Shown: piece after piece, positions 37,944 to 46,223 of the stretch
How positions within the stretch are numbered: position 1 is the first letter of the stretch
How the letters are laid out: each line of letters begins with the position of its first letter
Program-made: the position numbers and the translations under genes
Notes under the pieces: model-generated
The model's input: only the letters and a program-made list of their open reading frames with translations
Told to the model about the DNA's origin: nothing
The model's database searches: none
IMG/VR virus record: IMGVR_UViG_3300043411_000921
Span: 1-64,000 of that record
Source of the DNA: a virus
Direction: 5' to 3' (one strand)
Length of the DNA: 64,000 bases

Positions 37944-38843
37944 TCAGGAGTTGTGAATTGTTTTCCAGAATCTTGTTGGACCATCGAGGAAATACTCTTC
38001 GATCTCTTCCAAGCTCCTAGAGAACCAAGGCTCATACTGAACAAGGACATTTGGATTCAGGATAACTTCTCTTCCCAAGAGTTTTGATTCAACGGTGATT
38101 CTGCTCCCAACATCAATATCTCTAGGAAAGAAGACAAGACCTTTGCTGGAACTTAGTTGTTTTAGGAAGTCTTCGTTGCTGAGGTTTTTCAGCAGCACGA
38201 ACTTCATTCCATTTTGATTACAATGATCAACAGCATCAGAGGTTCCTTTGATCCAGCTATCAGAGTCGAGGATGCACCAATGGTTTTGTGCTGGAAGGTT
38301 TTGTTCTCTGACAGCGCGAATCTTTTTGATTGTGTCTGGATAGAAGGTGGATCCCTGAACAAAGTCTTGGGTTCGCCCAATCAGATGAGGATATTCACCA
38401 TAGAACTTGTCTCGTTGTTTTCCAGAACACCAGAACAAGGTCTTGGCTCCGGTCATCCAGTAAGACATCCATTGACCGTGTTGTGACTGTGTGCAATCAC
38501 AAGGTTTTCCAGTGATGGATTCATGTTTTTTGGTTGAGCGATAGACGCAGGGTTTGTAGTCGTACTCAAAGAAATGATATTCGATGTTGAGTTCGAGGAA
38601 GAGGTTAAGGATCCAGGGAGGGACTTGGGTTTGATTTCCGAACACCCATTTCTTGGCTCTGTGAGCTTTAACAAGGCGCTCGGTGAGGGAGCGTGAGTGA
38701 AGGTGGCATACCCTCCTGTCGGCAGCCTGGATAATGGCATCTGAGGTCATCTCGGCCCCTCCAAGAATCTCATCCACAAAGAAATCCTCAACGAAAATCA
38801 CTTCGGCGTTTGGTGGAACGTAAAACTCGATGTTGTTTGGCAT
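37944..38843 (-). CDS. Glycosyltransferase-like protein (GT-B type)
   Basis: A 299-residue protein. The second half shows a Rossmann-like nucleotide-sugar domain: NHWCILDSDSWIKGTSDAVD, KFVLLKNLS, GLVFFPRDIDVGSRITVESK (the acidic E-S-K helix of GT-B enzymes) and LLGREVILNPNV. The first half has VIFVEDFF, FGNQTQVPP and a Cys motif CDCTQ. It may glycosylate DNA bases, phage proteins or host surface sugars; the acceptor is unknown. ATG 38843, back to back with the rightward gene at 38892. Confidence 0.7.
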   Translation of the reverse strand: MPNNIEFYVPPNAEVIFVEDFFVDEILGGAEMTSDAIIQAADRRVCHLHSRSLTERLVKAHRAKKWVFGNQTQVPPWILNLFLELNIEYHFFEYDYKPCVYRSTKKHESITGKPCDCTQSQHGQWMSYWMTGAKTLFWCSGKQRDKFYGEYPHLIGRTQDFVQGSTFYPDTIKKIRAVREQNLPAQNHWCILDSDSWIKGTSDAVDHCNQNGMKFVLLKNLSNEDFLKQLSSSKGLVFFPRDIDVGSRITVESKLLGREVILNPNVLVQYEPWFSRSLEEIEEYFLDGPTRFWKTIHNS

Positions 38844-38891
38844 ACCGAAGTATCTTTGTTGTTAGGGATTCAATATTTACACAGCAACACC

Positions 38892-39656
38892 ATGTCCCTG
38901 AAAAACCTCATCAAAGATTTGATTGTGCTGGAGCAATACAGCATGACTCCTTCTCCTTCCGGCAAACAAGAGTTCTCAATGAAAGACTCTCCGGTTGTTG
39001 ACACATTGAAAGGTGTTGCGCTCCGCAAACTCAACAACATTGGAATGACAGTCAGAAGCCCAAGCGCCAAACTTCAAGATTTCCAAAAGGCTTATGACGC
39101 TATTGATGATGTTGAGTCTGACATTGGTGCTCTTGGCTCCATCAAGTTCATGGGAGAACCACCAGGAATGAAGCTTGACAAGGATACAGCCAAACATTCT
39201 GGTACAGTTGCAAAAGCAGTTTCCGCAGGCAAACCTCCTCCTCCACTTCCAAAGAGTGACGTTGCAACAGCACCAACCATTCCACAAAAAAAAGCATTCC
39301 CAACAATCACACCAAACGCTGTTACAAATCCAGCAAGCAATCCCACAAAACACATGGGAACTTCTGAGCTTGGCGCAACAAAATCTAGTGAAACACAGCC
39401 AATGGCAGTGAGCCAAACCCCAGAAGAAATCAGAAGTGCTGCGCGGGTAACTCCTTCTCCTCCTCCATTTGGTGTTTCTGGAAGAGTTCCAAGGGCGGCT
39501 CCAACGCAAAGAATGCAGCAACAAGCTTTGAACTATGCTCAAAGCAAGTCAACACCAACTGGAACATTTGACCCCAACCTCGGCAGAGATCGTGTCAATG
39601 AGTCAGCAAACCTGAAAGATGTTTTGAAGAGGGTCATTCTCGGAGGAGAATGACAT
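38892..39656 (+). CDS. Possible internal virion protein, Pro/Ala/Thr-rich
   Basis: Rightward gene of about 253 residues. Starts MSLKNLIKDLIVLEQYSMTP, a hydrophobic helix with an L-I-V-L-E motif that recurs in the genes at 49773 and 53493. The middle is low-complexity (Pro, Thr, Ala, Lys; residues about 95-210), and the end (NLKDVLKRVILGGE) is helical. The ATG at 38892 is preferred to in-frame upstream codons. A structural or packaged protein is inferred from composition. Confidence 0.6.
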
Positions 39657-39667
39657 AGGCGGGAAAA

Positions 39668-39940
39668 CTATGAGGAAACCGGAGTGAGGATTGAGGAAAA
39701 AAGAGCCTCAATCCTTTCTTTTTTGATGAGTTTGAGCGGTTCTCCTGGTTCAAACTCATAAATCCGCATATATTGAACGAAACGTAGTATCTCTTTTCCG
39801 GTGAAGATGTTTTCGGGGAAGAGCTTGCGGGCGAGAGTATAGCAGTAATTCACCGCCGTTTCGAAATCCATGAAAACACGGCAGTTTCCAACGTGAAGTT
39901 TTCTCTGGGACGCACTGGTTACAAGATACATTGTTGTCAT
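39668..39940 (-). CDS. Hypothetical protein, 90 aa
   Basis: MTTMYLVTSASQRKLHVGNC then FMDFETAVNYCYTLARKLF and a basic tail. The ATG at 39940 overlaps the exonuclease stop by 4 nt. No family recognised. Its stop faces the rightward gene ending at 39656. Confidence 0.7.
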   Translation of the reverse strand: MTTMYLVTSASQRKLHVGNCRVFMDFETAVNYCYTLARKLFPENIFTGKEILRFVQYMRIYEFEPGEPLKLIKKERIEALFSSILTPVSS

Positions 39941-40533
39941 TGTTTTTTTGTTTCTTCCTGGTGAGTGATTGAAATGCCTAGCGTTTTTTCCATAGCACGG
40001 TAGAAAACTTCCCGACAAGCAAAAACATCTGACTCAGCACTATGAGCCTTGGAATGCTCAATCCCAAGATGTTTTGTGACAGCAGTCAAACTCCTGCTTG
40101 AGATATGACCAGGAAAAACCCAATGTTCATAAGCCAAGGTTGCTGTGTCGATTGTGTGATAGAAGCTGAAATCCTCGTGCCCAGAACAACGAATCATTGC
40201 TTCTTCGATGATTCCTCTGTCATAGGAGATGTTGTGTCCAACAATCTCAGTAGCAAGACTTAGAATCTCAGCAACCTCATCTGCAATCTCGTAGAAGTAC
40301 GGAGCGTACTTCCAGGCTTCTGGAGTGTATCCATTGATTGCTGCTGCCTTCTCAAAAACCTTGATTGTCGGTTTCACCTTCCTTGTGAATGTCCTGACGA
40401 TGTTTCCACGAATGAAAGGGCGGGCGGGGTCAAATTCCTCCAGAACCAAACAAATCTCAACGATTTGATCCTTCCGAGTGTTCAGTCCTGTGGTTTCGGT
40501 GTCGAGAAAACAACGATATGTTTCGTTGCTCAT
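39937..40533 (-). CDS. DnaQ-like 3'-5' exonuclease (DEDDh)
   Basis: A 198-residue protein with Exo I FLDTETTGL (D and E catalytic), Exo II HNISYDRGIIEEA (D) and Exo III HSAESDVFAC (H and D), giving the full DEDDh set. Stand-alone exonucleases of this type proofread replication or degrade RNA or DNA ends; which one applies here is not deducible. ATG 40533 overlaps the previous gene (stop at 40530) by 4 nt. Confidence 0.9.
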   Translation of the reverse strand: MSNETYRCFLDTETTGLNTRKDQIVEICLVLEEFDPARPFIRGNIVRTFTRKVKPTIKVFEKAAAINGYTPEAWKYAPYFYEIADEVAEILSLATEIVGHNISYDRGIIEEAMIRCSGHEDFSFYHTIDTATLAYEHWVFPGHISSRSLTAVTKHLGIEHSKAHSAESDVFACREVFYRAMEKTLGISITHQEETKKQ

Positions 40534-40928
40534 CGGAAATCCCATGCGACAACAGAGCCGTTGACAGTCCAAATGGCCAAGTCAAAGCTGTCATCAACAT
40601 CTTCGTGCTTTGATTCCAAAACCCAAGTCTTTGCCTTTACTGCCCCGACCAAATCAGATGGAGAAATGGAAATGTGTGACATACCACAACACCAACTGGG
40701 AATATCCAGTAGATCATTGAGAATCATTGTCAACTCATAGGCTGGGAGATCATGTGAATCGGCAACAAACCAACCACTTGGATCGGTAATGCAATTCCAA
40801 AGATGGTCGAGGTCAATCACTTCATCCTCTTGATCAAGGATCTGGTGTTCGGAAAGGATCTTGTTCTTCCCTTCTTCCAACTTTAAGAGAATGTTGGGGA
40901 GGAATGAGAGAATATCTGTTTCGGTCAT
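40530..40928 (-). CDS. Acidic hypothetical protein, 132 aa
   Basis: MTETDILSFLPNILLKLEEG start; Trp-rich C terminus (WVLESKHEDVDDSFDLAIWT, VVAWDF). Strongly acidic, with a CC pair near residue 85. Co-transcribed with the exonuclease through an ATGA overlap. No family recognised. Confidence 0.7.
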   Translation of the reverse strand: MTETDILSFLPNILLKLEEGKNKILSEHQILDQEDEVIDLDHLWNCITDPSGWFVADSHDLPAYELTMILNDLLDIPSWCCGMSHISISPSDLVGAVKAKTWVLESKHEDVDDSFDLAIWTVNGSVVAWDFR

Positions 40929-40949
40929 TTGTGGTGCTTCTTTGAATTC

Positions 40950-41240
40950 TTACAACAAAAAACGAGCTAACAATTGTCCAGCAGTCTGCAACCGCTCGTC
41001 CTCGTCATGAATCAGTGAACAAGCGAATCCAGAGAGGTCTGGATTTTCTCCCCGGAACATGCCGGTCTGACGAATCTTTTTAATCAACGCATCAATGTGG
41101 TCATTGTTACCCAACGAGAGTGGAATGCGACCCGAAATTCCTTCAAACTGTTCGATGAAGACCTGTGCCTTGTTCGGAGAGGTTGCGAGAGCACCTACAA
41201 AGAAAGTGAGTTCTGCAATATCGCTGTACTGTTTAGTCAT
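40950..41240 (-). CDS. Hypothetical protein, 96 aa
   Basis: MTKQYSDIAELTFFVGALAT, then NKAQVFIEQFEGISGRIPLS; helical with an acidic C-terminal stretch. ATG 41240 overlaps the end of the gene at 41233. No family recognised. Confidence 0.65.
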   Translation of the reverse strand: MTKQYSDIAELTFFVGALATSPNKAQVFIEQFEGISGRIPLSLGNNDHIDALIKKIRQTGMFRGENPDLSGFACSLIHDEDERLQTAGQLLARFLL

Positions 41241-41709
41241 CGCGTTGGGAGATTCCTTCAAAGTATTCAACTTCGACAAACTGAAACATGCCGGATTGCT
41301 GGAACTTCAACAGCTTGTCAAAAACGTCCGTTGAAAGCGGGTTCTTTGCTCGTGTGACAAAAATCTTGTCGTCAAACCCAAGACCAGAAACATATTCGTA
41401 GTCTTGAAGTTCAAGGAACTTCAAGAGTTGTTCCTTTGTGGATTCCCCGTTCAAACGTAGAAGGATGTAGTTCCTGAAAGCGAGAAGTTTCCCGGAAGGC
41501 GTCTCAACAACCCGGCAAACCTCCTCCACTTCATCGACTGCATCAACGAACACAGGAGGAACAGTATCTCCATCTTCGTAAAAGAAAAACTTGGGTTGCT
41601 CGCTATCTTTGATTTTCAAGAAGAGAACTTCCAAAAAAAGCTTTGCTGTGGTGTTGCCACGGGCGCGAGGAAAAACGATTTCTTGAATCCTGTGCATTTT
41701 CATTTTCAC
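41233..41709 (-). CDS. Hypothetical protein, 158 aa
   Basis: MKMKMHRIQEIVFPRARGNT start; alternating beta (AKLFLEVLFLKI, KFFFYEDGDTVPPVF) and helical segments (TKEQLLKFLELQDYE). No family recognised. Its start overlaps the stop of the 63-residue gene (41706). Confidence 0.65.
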   Translation of the reverse strand: MKMKMHRIQEIVFPRARGNTTAKLFLEVLFLKIKDSEQPKFFFYEDGDTVPPVFVDAVDEVEEVCRVVETPSGKLLAFRNYILLRLNGESTKEQLLKFLELQDYEYVSGLGFDDKIFVTRAKNPLSTDVFDKLLKFQQSGMFQFVEVEYFEGISQRDD

Positions 41710-41897
41710 TTTCGATTTGGGTTCAAAGAATCATTCACATATCGAGTGGCATCACACCAGAGTGATTCCCACAGCTTGCCACCCTCAAGCTCTTCACGAA
41801 CATGGGCTGGGAGTTCTTCGTATTCTACCACGGAAGTCCTGGTGGTGCCAGAACAAAACCGATCAAGAATCGTCTTCTGCTTCTTCGTCAGTGCCAT
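41706..41897 (-). CDS. Small hypothetical protein, 63 aa
   Basis: MALTKKQKTILDRFCSGTTR then EYEELPAHVREELEGGKLWE; helix-rich, with a possible short DNA- or protein-binding helix at the start. ATG 41897 lies within the 3' end of the gene at 41863. Confidence 0.65.
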   Translation of the reverse strand: MALTKKQKTILDRFCSGTTRTSVVEYEELPAHVREELEGGKLWESLWCDATRYVNDSLNPNRK

Positions 41898-42345
41898 TGT
41901 CCGTACCCTCCTCTTCATTCTTGCTGTGCTTGACAATCTTGATGGTATATTCCTTCTCAAGCTCGATTCCATAAGGCTTGTCATCCCGATAAAGGATTTC
42001 AGCAAACCCACAGGCAATCGCAAACCCAATTTGGTCCAAACCAAGCTCTGCTGCCGGATGACCACGCTTCGTCATGTTCTGCAACATCAGAGAACAATCA
42101 TCAAGGTTAACTTCTGTCACCTTGTAAGCTGTGTCATCAATCCCAACCACATCATCAACACGAAGAGTTTTGAGAAACTCTTGGACCTTGATGGGATCAG
42201 GGTCTTCATATCCAGCATTCAAAGCTTCAATTCGAGCCTTGAGATGATCTCGTGTCTGTTGGCCGCACATGTAATACATGTCTCGCGGATTGTCCTTGAT
42301 CTGAACCTTGACCTTCTTCTCCGTAACCGTTGCTTCTTCACTCAT
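41863..42345 (-). CDS. Acidic hypothetical protein, 160 aa
   Basis: MSEEATVTEKKVKVQIKDNP; a helical section around RDHLKARIEALNAG; a beta section VDDVVGIDDTAYKVTEVNLD; and a very acidic tail (EEEGTDNGTDEEAEDDS). The VDDVVGIDD strand resembles the start of an SH3-like unit. No family recognised. Confidence 0.65.
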   Translation of the reverse strand: MSEEATVTEKKVKVQIKDNPRDMYYMCGQQTRDHLKARIEALNAGYEDPDPIKVQEFLKTLRVDDVVGIDDTAYKVTEVNLDDCSLMLQNMTKRGHPAAELGLDQIGFAIACGFAEILYRDDKPYGIELEKEYTIKIVKHSKNEEEGTDNGTDEEAEDDS

Positions 42346-42357
42346 CTTGTTTTTGTT

Positions 42358-42606
42358 TCACTCCTCTGAAATGTTGTTGGTGTTGGAAATATCTGAATCA
42401 ATCAAGAAAACCCAGGAGTCGTAGTAAACGACTGTCTTGTCTTTTTTTCCATCCGGTGTCAAGTGCTCGATAAAGCAACGTGAGTCGTCTTTGTTTTTCC
42501 TGATCCTGTCAATTGCCTCATTCCACGAATAAAGAACCAGAAGACACCGCGCTGCTTCATTTTCAGATTGAATCAAATCTCCTGGTTTTGGCATTCGATG
42601 AAGCAT
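42358..42606 (-). CDS. SH3-like small paralog (GDLI type), 82 aa
   Basis: RMPKPGDLIQSENEAARCLL; VLYSWNEAIDRIR; IEHLTPDGKKDKTVVYYD. The ATG at 42594 is an alternative to 42606. Confidence 0.7.
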   Translation of the reverse strand: MLHRMPKPGDLIQSENEAARCLLVLYSWNEAIDRIRKNKDDSRCFIEHLTPDGKKDKTVVYYDSWVFLIDSDISNTNNISEE

Positions 42607-42637
42607 GGCTGGACTCTACTCTGAGTCTCGGTCCATG

Positions 42638-42868
42638 TCAACCAAAATCAGTGACGAGGTTGTGATTCAGGTGGATGAACAAAAGATCATGATTTCTAAC
42701 ACTTGGAGCTTGTCTTCGGTTGTTTGTTTCCAAACAGACAAACATGGTTGGTTGATCATTGCAGCGACCAAGAACGATGAGGAAATAATTCGGGAAAACG
42801 GAATCTCGGTACAAACCACCAATCACTGGATCTGGAATGGCGGTGGTGGTGAGATTGGGTGTTGTCAT
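42638..42868 (-). CDS. SH3-like small paralog (GGLYRD type), 76 aa
   Basis: IPDPVIGGLYRDSVFPNYFL; FLIVLGRCNDQPTMF as the second strand. ATG 42868 overlaps the next stop by 2 nt. Confidence 0.7.
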   Translation of the reverse strand: MTTPNLTTTAIPDPVIGGLYRDSVFPNYFLIVLGRCNDQPTMFVCLETNNRRQAPSVRNHDLLFIHLNHNLVTDFG

Positions 42869-42870
42869 GT

Positions 42871-43104
42871 TTATTCTTCCTTCTCTTCTGTCTTGGTGAT
42901 TACAAAAATGTCCCGAAGAAGTCTTGTGGTGGCACACCCCATTTCGGTTCGTAGACCTTCTTTTGCCAACCAGCACTCCACATAGGAAACACACTTGTCA
43001 CAGTTTTGGTGCTCGGTGCAAGGACCAACAATAACCATGTGTCCATTTCCTCTTGATGGTTTACGCTTGTAAAGCTTACCAATAACAAAATCACCAATAT
43101 TCAT
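42871..43104 (-). CDS. SH3-like small paralog with Cys cluster, 77 aa
   Basis: MNIGDFVIGKLYKRKPSRGN; HMVIVGPCTEHQNCDKCVSY, then a second Cys-containing segment (VECWLAKEGL). The CxxxxxCxxC spacing recalls the metal-site-like insert of 26365. Ends KTEEKEE. Confidence 0.7.
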   Translation of the reverse strand: MNIGDFVIGKLYKRKPSRGNGHMVIVGPCTEHQNCDKCVSYVECWLAKEGLRTEMGCATTRLLRDIFVITKTEEKEE

Positions 43105-43110
43105 TCACAT

Positions 43111-43392
43111 TTATTCTTCCGGTGGAATGCGTTTGAAATCGTTTCTGTTGGCCTTCTGAATGACCACACACTCACCCTCCAGACGAACGTACAATCCAAA
43201 TTTTCCATGTTCTGGTGAGAGGAACCGCGCAATCCCTGTTCCGAGTTGTGCTGAGTCAACTCCAATGAGTACAGCGGGAGTGAATTGACCATGATACTCA
43301 GAAGAAAAGAAGCCCGCTTCAACCAGCACGAGGTCTCCAATCTTGATTTTCCAGGGTTTGAAACGTGTGTTTGGTTTATACGGAGTTGCCAT
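43111..43392 (-). CDS. SH3-like small paralog (GDLV type), 93 aa
   Basis: WKIKIGDLVLVEAGFFSSEY; FTPAVLIGVDSAQLG; IARFLSPEHGKFGLYVRLEG, an LSPEHGK ending also found at 23747 in array I. This ties arrays I and II together. Confidence 0.75.
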   Translation of the reverse strand: MATPYKPNTRFKPWKIKIGDLVLVEAGFFSSEYHGQFTPAVLIGVDSAQLGTGIARFLSPEHGKFGLYVRLEGECVVIQKANRNDFKRIPPEE

Positions 43393-43654
43393 CAGGTTTA
43401 TCCTCGACTGTTAGAACTTCTTGGAAATGCCAATCCCTTGATTTACTTTGGTAGACAAAACCTCGCTCACCACTCCCAGCTGCCAAAACTTTCAAAACTC
43501 GTGTTGATGTTGTTTCCTCAAAATCAAGTACAACAAACTTGTCCCCTAAGCGCAACCAGCCAGCGGCAGAAGCGGATAACGTTCGATTTGGATATATTCC
43601 ATACTTGCCGCACCCGCGATCATATTCATACAACCCACCAATCTTGAATGTCAT
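43376..43654 (-). CDS. SH3-like small paralog (GGLYEY type), 92 aa
   Basis: MTFKIGGLYEYDRGCGKYGI; LGDKFVVLDFEETTST; VLKVLAAGSGERGFVYQSKS. Overlaps 43111 by 17 nt. Confidence 0.75.
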   Translation of the reverse strand: MTFKIGGLYEYDRGCGKYGIYPNRTLSASAAGWLRLGDKFVVLDFEETTSTRVLKVLAAGSGERGFVYQSKSRDWHFQEVLTVEDKPDGNSV

Positions 43655-43917
43655 TGTTCCTCAATTCCTGTTTGTACTTCTTCAATGCTTTTGTTTGTAA
43701 CGGCTCGGGTGAGACCGCCAATGAATCCACGTTTACCTTCTTTGGGAACTAAGACTTCATGAAAATCCGCTGCCACGTTATTGGGGTTGGATTTCAGAAG
43801 AACAAAACAATCCCCAGGGTACAAGTGAGAAACTATTCGAAAGTCATTGGATGCGTCATTCATCCAGACGGTGATTTTTTTGATTCCAACCACCCTAAAC
43901 AAACTGCCCGCAATCAT
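43651..43917 (-). CDS. SH3-like small paralog (GSLFRV type), 88 aa
   Basis: MIAGSLFRVVGIKKITVWMN; YPGDCFVLLKSNPNN; EVLVPKEGKRGFIGGLTRAV. Ends TGIEEQ. Confidence 0.8.
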   Translation of the reverse strand: MIAGSLFRVVGIKKITVWMNDASNDFRIVSHLYPGDCFVLLKSNPNNVAADFHEVLVPKEGKRGFIGGLTRAVTNKSIEEVQTGIEEQ

Positions 43918-44162
43918 TCCTCAGCCTTTACTTCCTCAAACCATCCAAGACCACATCTTTTTTGCCGTTTGGCAACAAAACCCCGCCTACCATCTTTGGG
44001 AACTAGGATTTCAGTATAGAGTTCGTCATCGGCAACGACAACAAAAAGATCACCTTTTCTTAATGCGGAAGCAAAGTTTTCATTTTTCGGATCTGTGTTA
44101 TCCCACACAATAATACGACCGATCAGTTCCGTGATTTGAAACAAACCGCCGATCTTCAGCAT
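43914..44162 (-). CDS. SH3-like small paralog (GGLFQI type), 82 aa
   Basis: MLKIGGLFQITELIGRIIVW; RKGDLFVVVADDELY; EILVPKDGRRGFVAKRQKRC. Ends VKAEE; the GAGGAATGA there carries both the stop and the next start. Confidence 0.8.
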   Translation of the reverse strand: MLKIGGLFQITELIGRIIVWDNTDPKNENFASALRKGDLFVVVADDELYTEILVPKDGRRGFVAKRQKRCGLGWFEEVKAEE

Positions 44163-44440
44163 TTTGAACCTTTCACTTCCTCAATCCACCCCAATTCAAC
44201 TTTCCCTTTCAACTGATAAAGAAATCTGATTTGCCCGTCTTTTGCAACCAGAACCTTCACAAACCCACCCTTCTTTCTATCCAAATCTAGCAAAACGAAC
44301 AAATCACCCTCGAACAGCATGGAAACTCTGGAATGGTCGCTCCCGCTCCAGTTACTCCAAACGTTGATGAAATCGCCTTCACCAAGATTGTAACCGTTTT
44401 TAGTTTCACCAGTTACCTTCAGTAACGTTCCGGGTTTCAT
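44156..44440 (-). CDS. SH3-like small paralog (GTLLKV type), 94 aa
   Basis: MKPGTLLKVTGETKNGYNLG; FEGDLFVLLDLDRKK; VKVLVAKDGQIRFLYQLKGK. Mixes the PGTL start of array I with the KDG ending of array II. Confidence 0.8.
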   Translation of the reverse strand: MKPGTLLKVTGETKNGYNLGEGDFINVWSNWSGSDHSRVSMLFEGDLFVLLDLDRKKGGFVKVLVAKDGQIRFLYQLKGKVELGWIEEVKGSKC

Positions 44441-44727
44441 TGTTCGTTTTCCTCCGCCCGCTCAACAACCAATTCCAAAAATCTGAAGTGTAAATCGACA
44501 ATATAGCCATACTGGCAGTTTTTGGAAACTAGAACTTTACAAAGGTATTTGCCTTCGATCCCAGTAACAACAACAAAATCACCTTCCACCAAGAAACAAA
44601 CAAGCGTTTCATCGTTTGGACGACGATTCGCCCACACCTTAATTCTATCACAAACGAGTTGGCCCATTGCCCCAACAAAGGTGACTCGATACAATCCTCC
44701 AACCTTCAACGCTGTTTCCACGATCAC
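44437..44727 (-). CDS. SH3-like small paralog (GGLYRV type), 96 aa
   Basis: ALKVGGLYRVTFVGAMGQLV; LVEGDFVVVTGIEGKY; CKVLVSKNCQYGYIVDLHFR. GTG start overlapping the upstream TGA. Confidence 0.8.
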   Translation of the reverse strand: MIVETALKVGGLYRVTFVGAMGQLVCDRIKVWANRRPNDETLVCFLVEGDFVVVTGIEGKYLCKVLVSKNCQYGYIVDLHFRFLELVVERAEENEQ

Positions 44728-44984
44728 TTTTCCTTCCCCTCACTCAACAGCACAACCGTTCTGGCCATGTCTCTGTCCCCCAGACCGTAAACAAATCCCA
44801 ATTTGCCATTTTTTGGGAACAGAATCTCCCAACCCCCGTCTGCTTCGAAGCTAACGACAACAAACAAGTCATTCCTTCTCAAGCCGTTTATGTCGTATTG
44901 TCTCAAGCCAGTTATGTCGCAGTTGTTGTTGAGGTACACAGCCCAGTTCCCACCAACAAACCGATACAATCCTCCGACTTTCAT
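44724..44984 (-). CDS. SH3-like small paralog (GGLYRF type), 86 aa
   Basis: MKVGGLYRFVGGNWAVYLNN; RRNDLFVVVSFEADG; EILFPKNGKLGFVYGLGDRD. It contains a short internal duplication (TGLRQYDINGLRRND). ATGA overlap with the frameshifted gene. Confidence 0.8.
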   Translation of the reverse strand: MKVGGLYRFVGGNWAVYLNNNCDITGLRQYDINGLRRNDLFVVVSFEADGGWEILFPKNGKLGFVYGLGDRDMARTVVLLSEGKEK

Positions 44985-45228
44985 TCCTCGATCTCCACTT
45001 CTTTGATGAGTGACATTACGATTTTTACGTTGAGTTTCGGAACAAACCCACGTTGACCATCTTTGGAGACTAAAATTTCCGTGTAGATGTCGTCAGTAAA
45101 AGCAATAATGACAAAAAATCACCTTGAACCAACTTGGAGGCAATGCGAATAGATCTTGAATCGGTGTTTTCCCATACGTCCAAATCATAATAAGATGTTA
45201 GCATCTGATACATTCCACCGATTTTCAT
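44981..45228 (-). pseudogene. SH3-like array member with 1-nt deletion
   Basis: ATG 45228 reads MKIGGMYQMLTSYYDLDVWE to LVQGDF, then shifts out of frame in a T run (GATTTTTTGTC near 45110) and stops. One extra T restores GDFFVIIAFTDDIYTEILVS and KDGQRGFVPKLN through to VEIEE and a TGA at 44981. That stop overlaps the next ATG normally. Every other family feature is intact. Confidence 0.85.
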
Positions 45229-45488
45229 TCTTCGATCTCCACCTTTACCACCACGCCCTCTAGCAACAACTCGTTCAGAGTGTGAAAAAAGCCACGTTGA
45301 CCGTCTTTGGAAACTAGGATTTCATCGAAACCATTACGACCTTTGCCAAGAAAAACAAAGTGATCTCCACGGCATAACCTGCTGACTGTCTCAGCAGGGT
45401 CGTCGAGTTCGAGCATATCAGTTTCCCAGACGGCACGGCCATCGGCCCCGTGTTTTGAAACAACCCGATATAGACTACCAATCTTCAT
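45225..45488 (-). CDS. SH3-like small paralog (GSLYRV type), 87 aa
   Basis: MKIGSLYRVVSKHGADGRAV; CRGDHFVFLGKGRNG; EILVSKDGQRGFFHTLNEL. Ends KVEIEE; GGTGGAG in these codons is the ribosome binding site for the next gene. Confidence 0.8.
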   Translation of the reverse strand: MKIGSLYRVVSKHGADGRAVWETDMLELDDPAETVSRLCRGDHFVFLGKGRNGFDEILVSKDGQRGFFHTLNELLLEGVVVKVEIEE

Positions 45489-45745
45489 TCCTCAACCTCC
45501 TTCACCTCTTCAACCTCGCCATCTTCAATTTTCTGATCGAGTCGAGAAATAAATCCACGTTTGCCGTCCTTGGAGACTAAAATTTCCCAATAATTGTCCC
45601 CAGCACCACATGAATCTGAGTTGAGAAGAACAAACAAATCTCCCACATCCAACAAAGAAGCTTTGCTAAAATCATGAGGTGCGGTATTCAGCCAAACAGG
45701 CTGATCATAATCAAGATTCCGATACAAACCACCAGCTTTCAACAT
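45485..45745 (-). CDS. SH3-like small paralog (GGLYRN type), 86 aa
   Basis: MLKAGGLYRNLDYDQPVWLN; DVGDLFVLLNSDSCGAG; EILVSKDGKRGFISRLDQKI. Ends VKEVEE, where AAGGAGGT forms a perfect ribosome binding site 6 nt before the next ATG. Confidence 0.8.
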   Translation of the reverse strand: MLKAGGLYRNLDYDQPVWLNTAPHDFSKASLLDVGDLFVLLNSDSCGAGDNYWEILVSKDGKRGFISRLDQKIEDGEVEEVKEVEE

Positions 45746-45755
45746 ACCAACTCCT

Positions 45756-46223
45756 TCACTTCCTGGGATCGGTGATGTTCAGCACACCAAACTCATCATT
45801 AGAAATCGTGTAAGTCGCACGACGAACACCATAAGAGAACAACACAGCCTGACACATCGGACAAGGCTTTGCCATAGCAATCAAAGGATTCTCAACCGAA
45901 TCCAAACGCAGACGACGAATCACAAACACCTTGCTACCAGTCAAATCAATCTTCTTCCGACAATTCAGAACAGCATCAATCTCTGCGTGGATGGTGCAAG
46001 GCTTGGAAGCACGATGCGAATTGTGTTGAGAATAACGTCGCTGGAGACCGGAGGATGCCTTATCCCGGCCATTGAATCCGACAGACAGAATCTTCCCACC
46101 CGAAACAATCAAAGCCGTCAGATAAGCCTGGAGACCGACATCATACTCATGCCCACGAGACAGCTTGATCGCCTCCAAAATGAACTTGTTGAAAACCATA
46201 CCGTTCTTGTCAGTCTCAATCAT
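45756..46223 (-). CDS. Cytidine/dCMP-type deaminase
   Basis: A 155-residue zinc deaminase: CTIHAEIDAVLNC gives the HAE motif and AKPCPMCQAVLF gives the PCxxC motif. Phages commonly use such enzymes to convert dCMP to dUMP for thymidylate supply; a tRNA or other cytidine substrate cannot be excluded. The Arg-rich insert between the motifs (RRLRLDSVEN) is unusual. ATG 46223 overlaps the stop of the upstream gene by 8 nt. Confidence 0.8.
   Translation of the reverse strand: MIETDKNGMVFNKFILEAIKLSRGHEYDVGLQAYLTALIVSGGKILSVGFNGRDKASSGLQRRYSQHNSHRASKPCTIHAEIDAVLNCRKKIDLTGSKVFVIRRLRLDSVENPLIAMAKPCPMCQAVLFSYGVRRATYTISNDEFGVLNITDPRK

Noticed and set aside
41596-42369. A 257-codon + strand frame.
   Set aside because: Antisense to three overlapping leftward genes with better starts and coupling.
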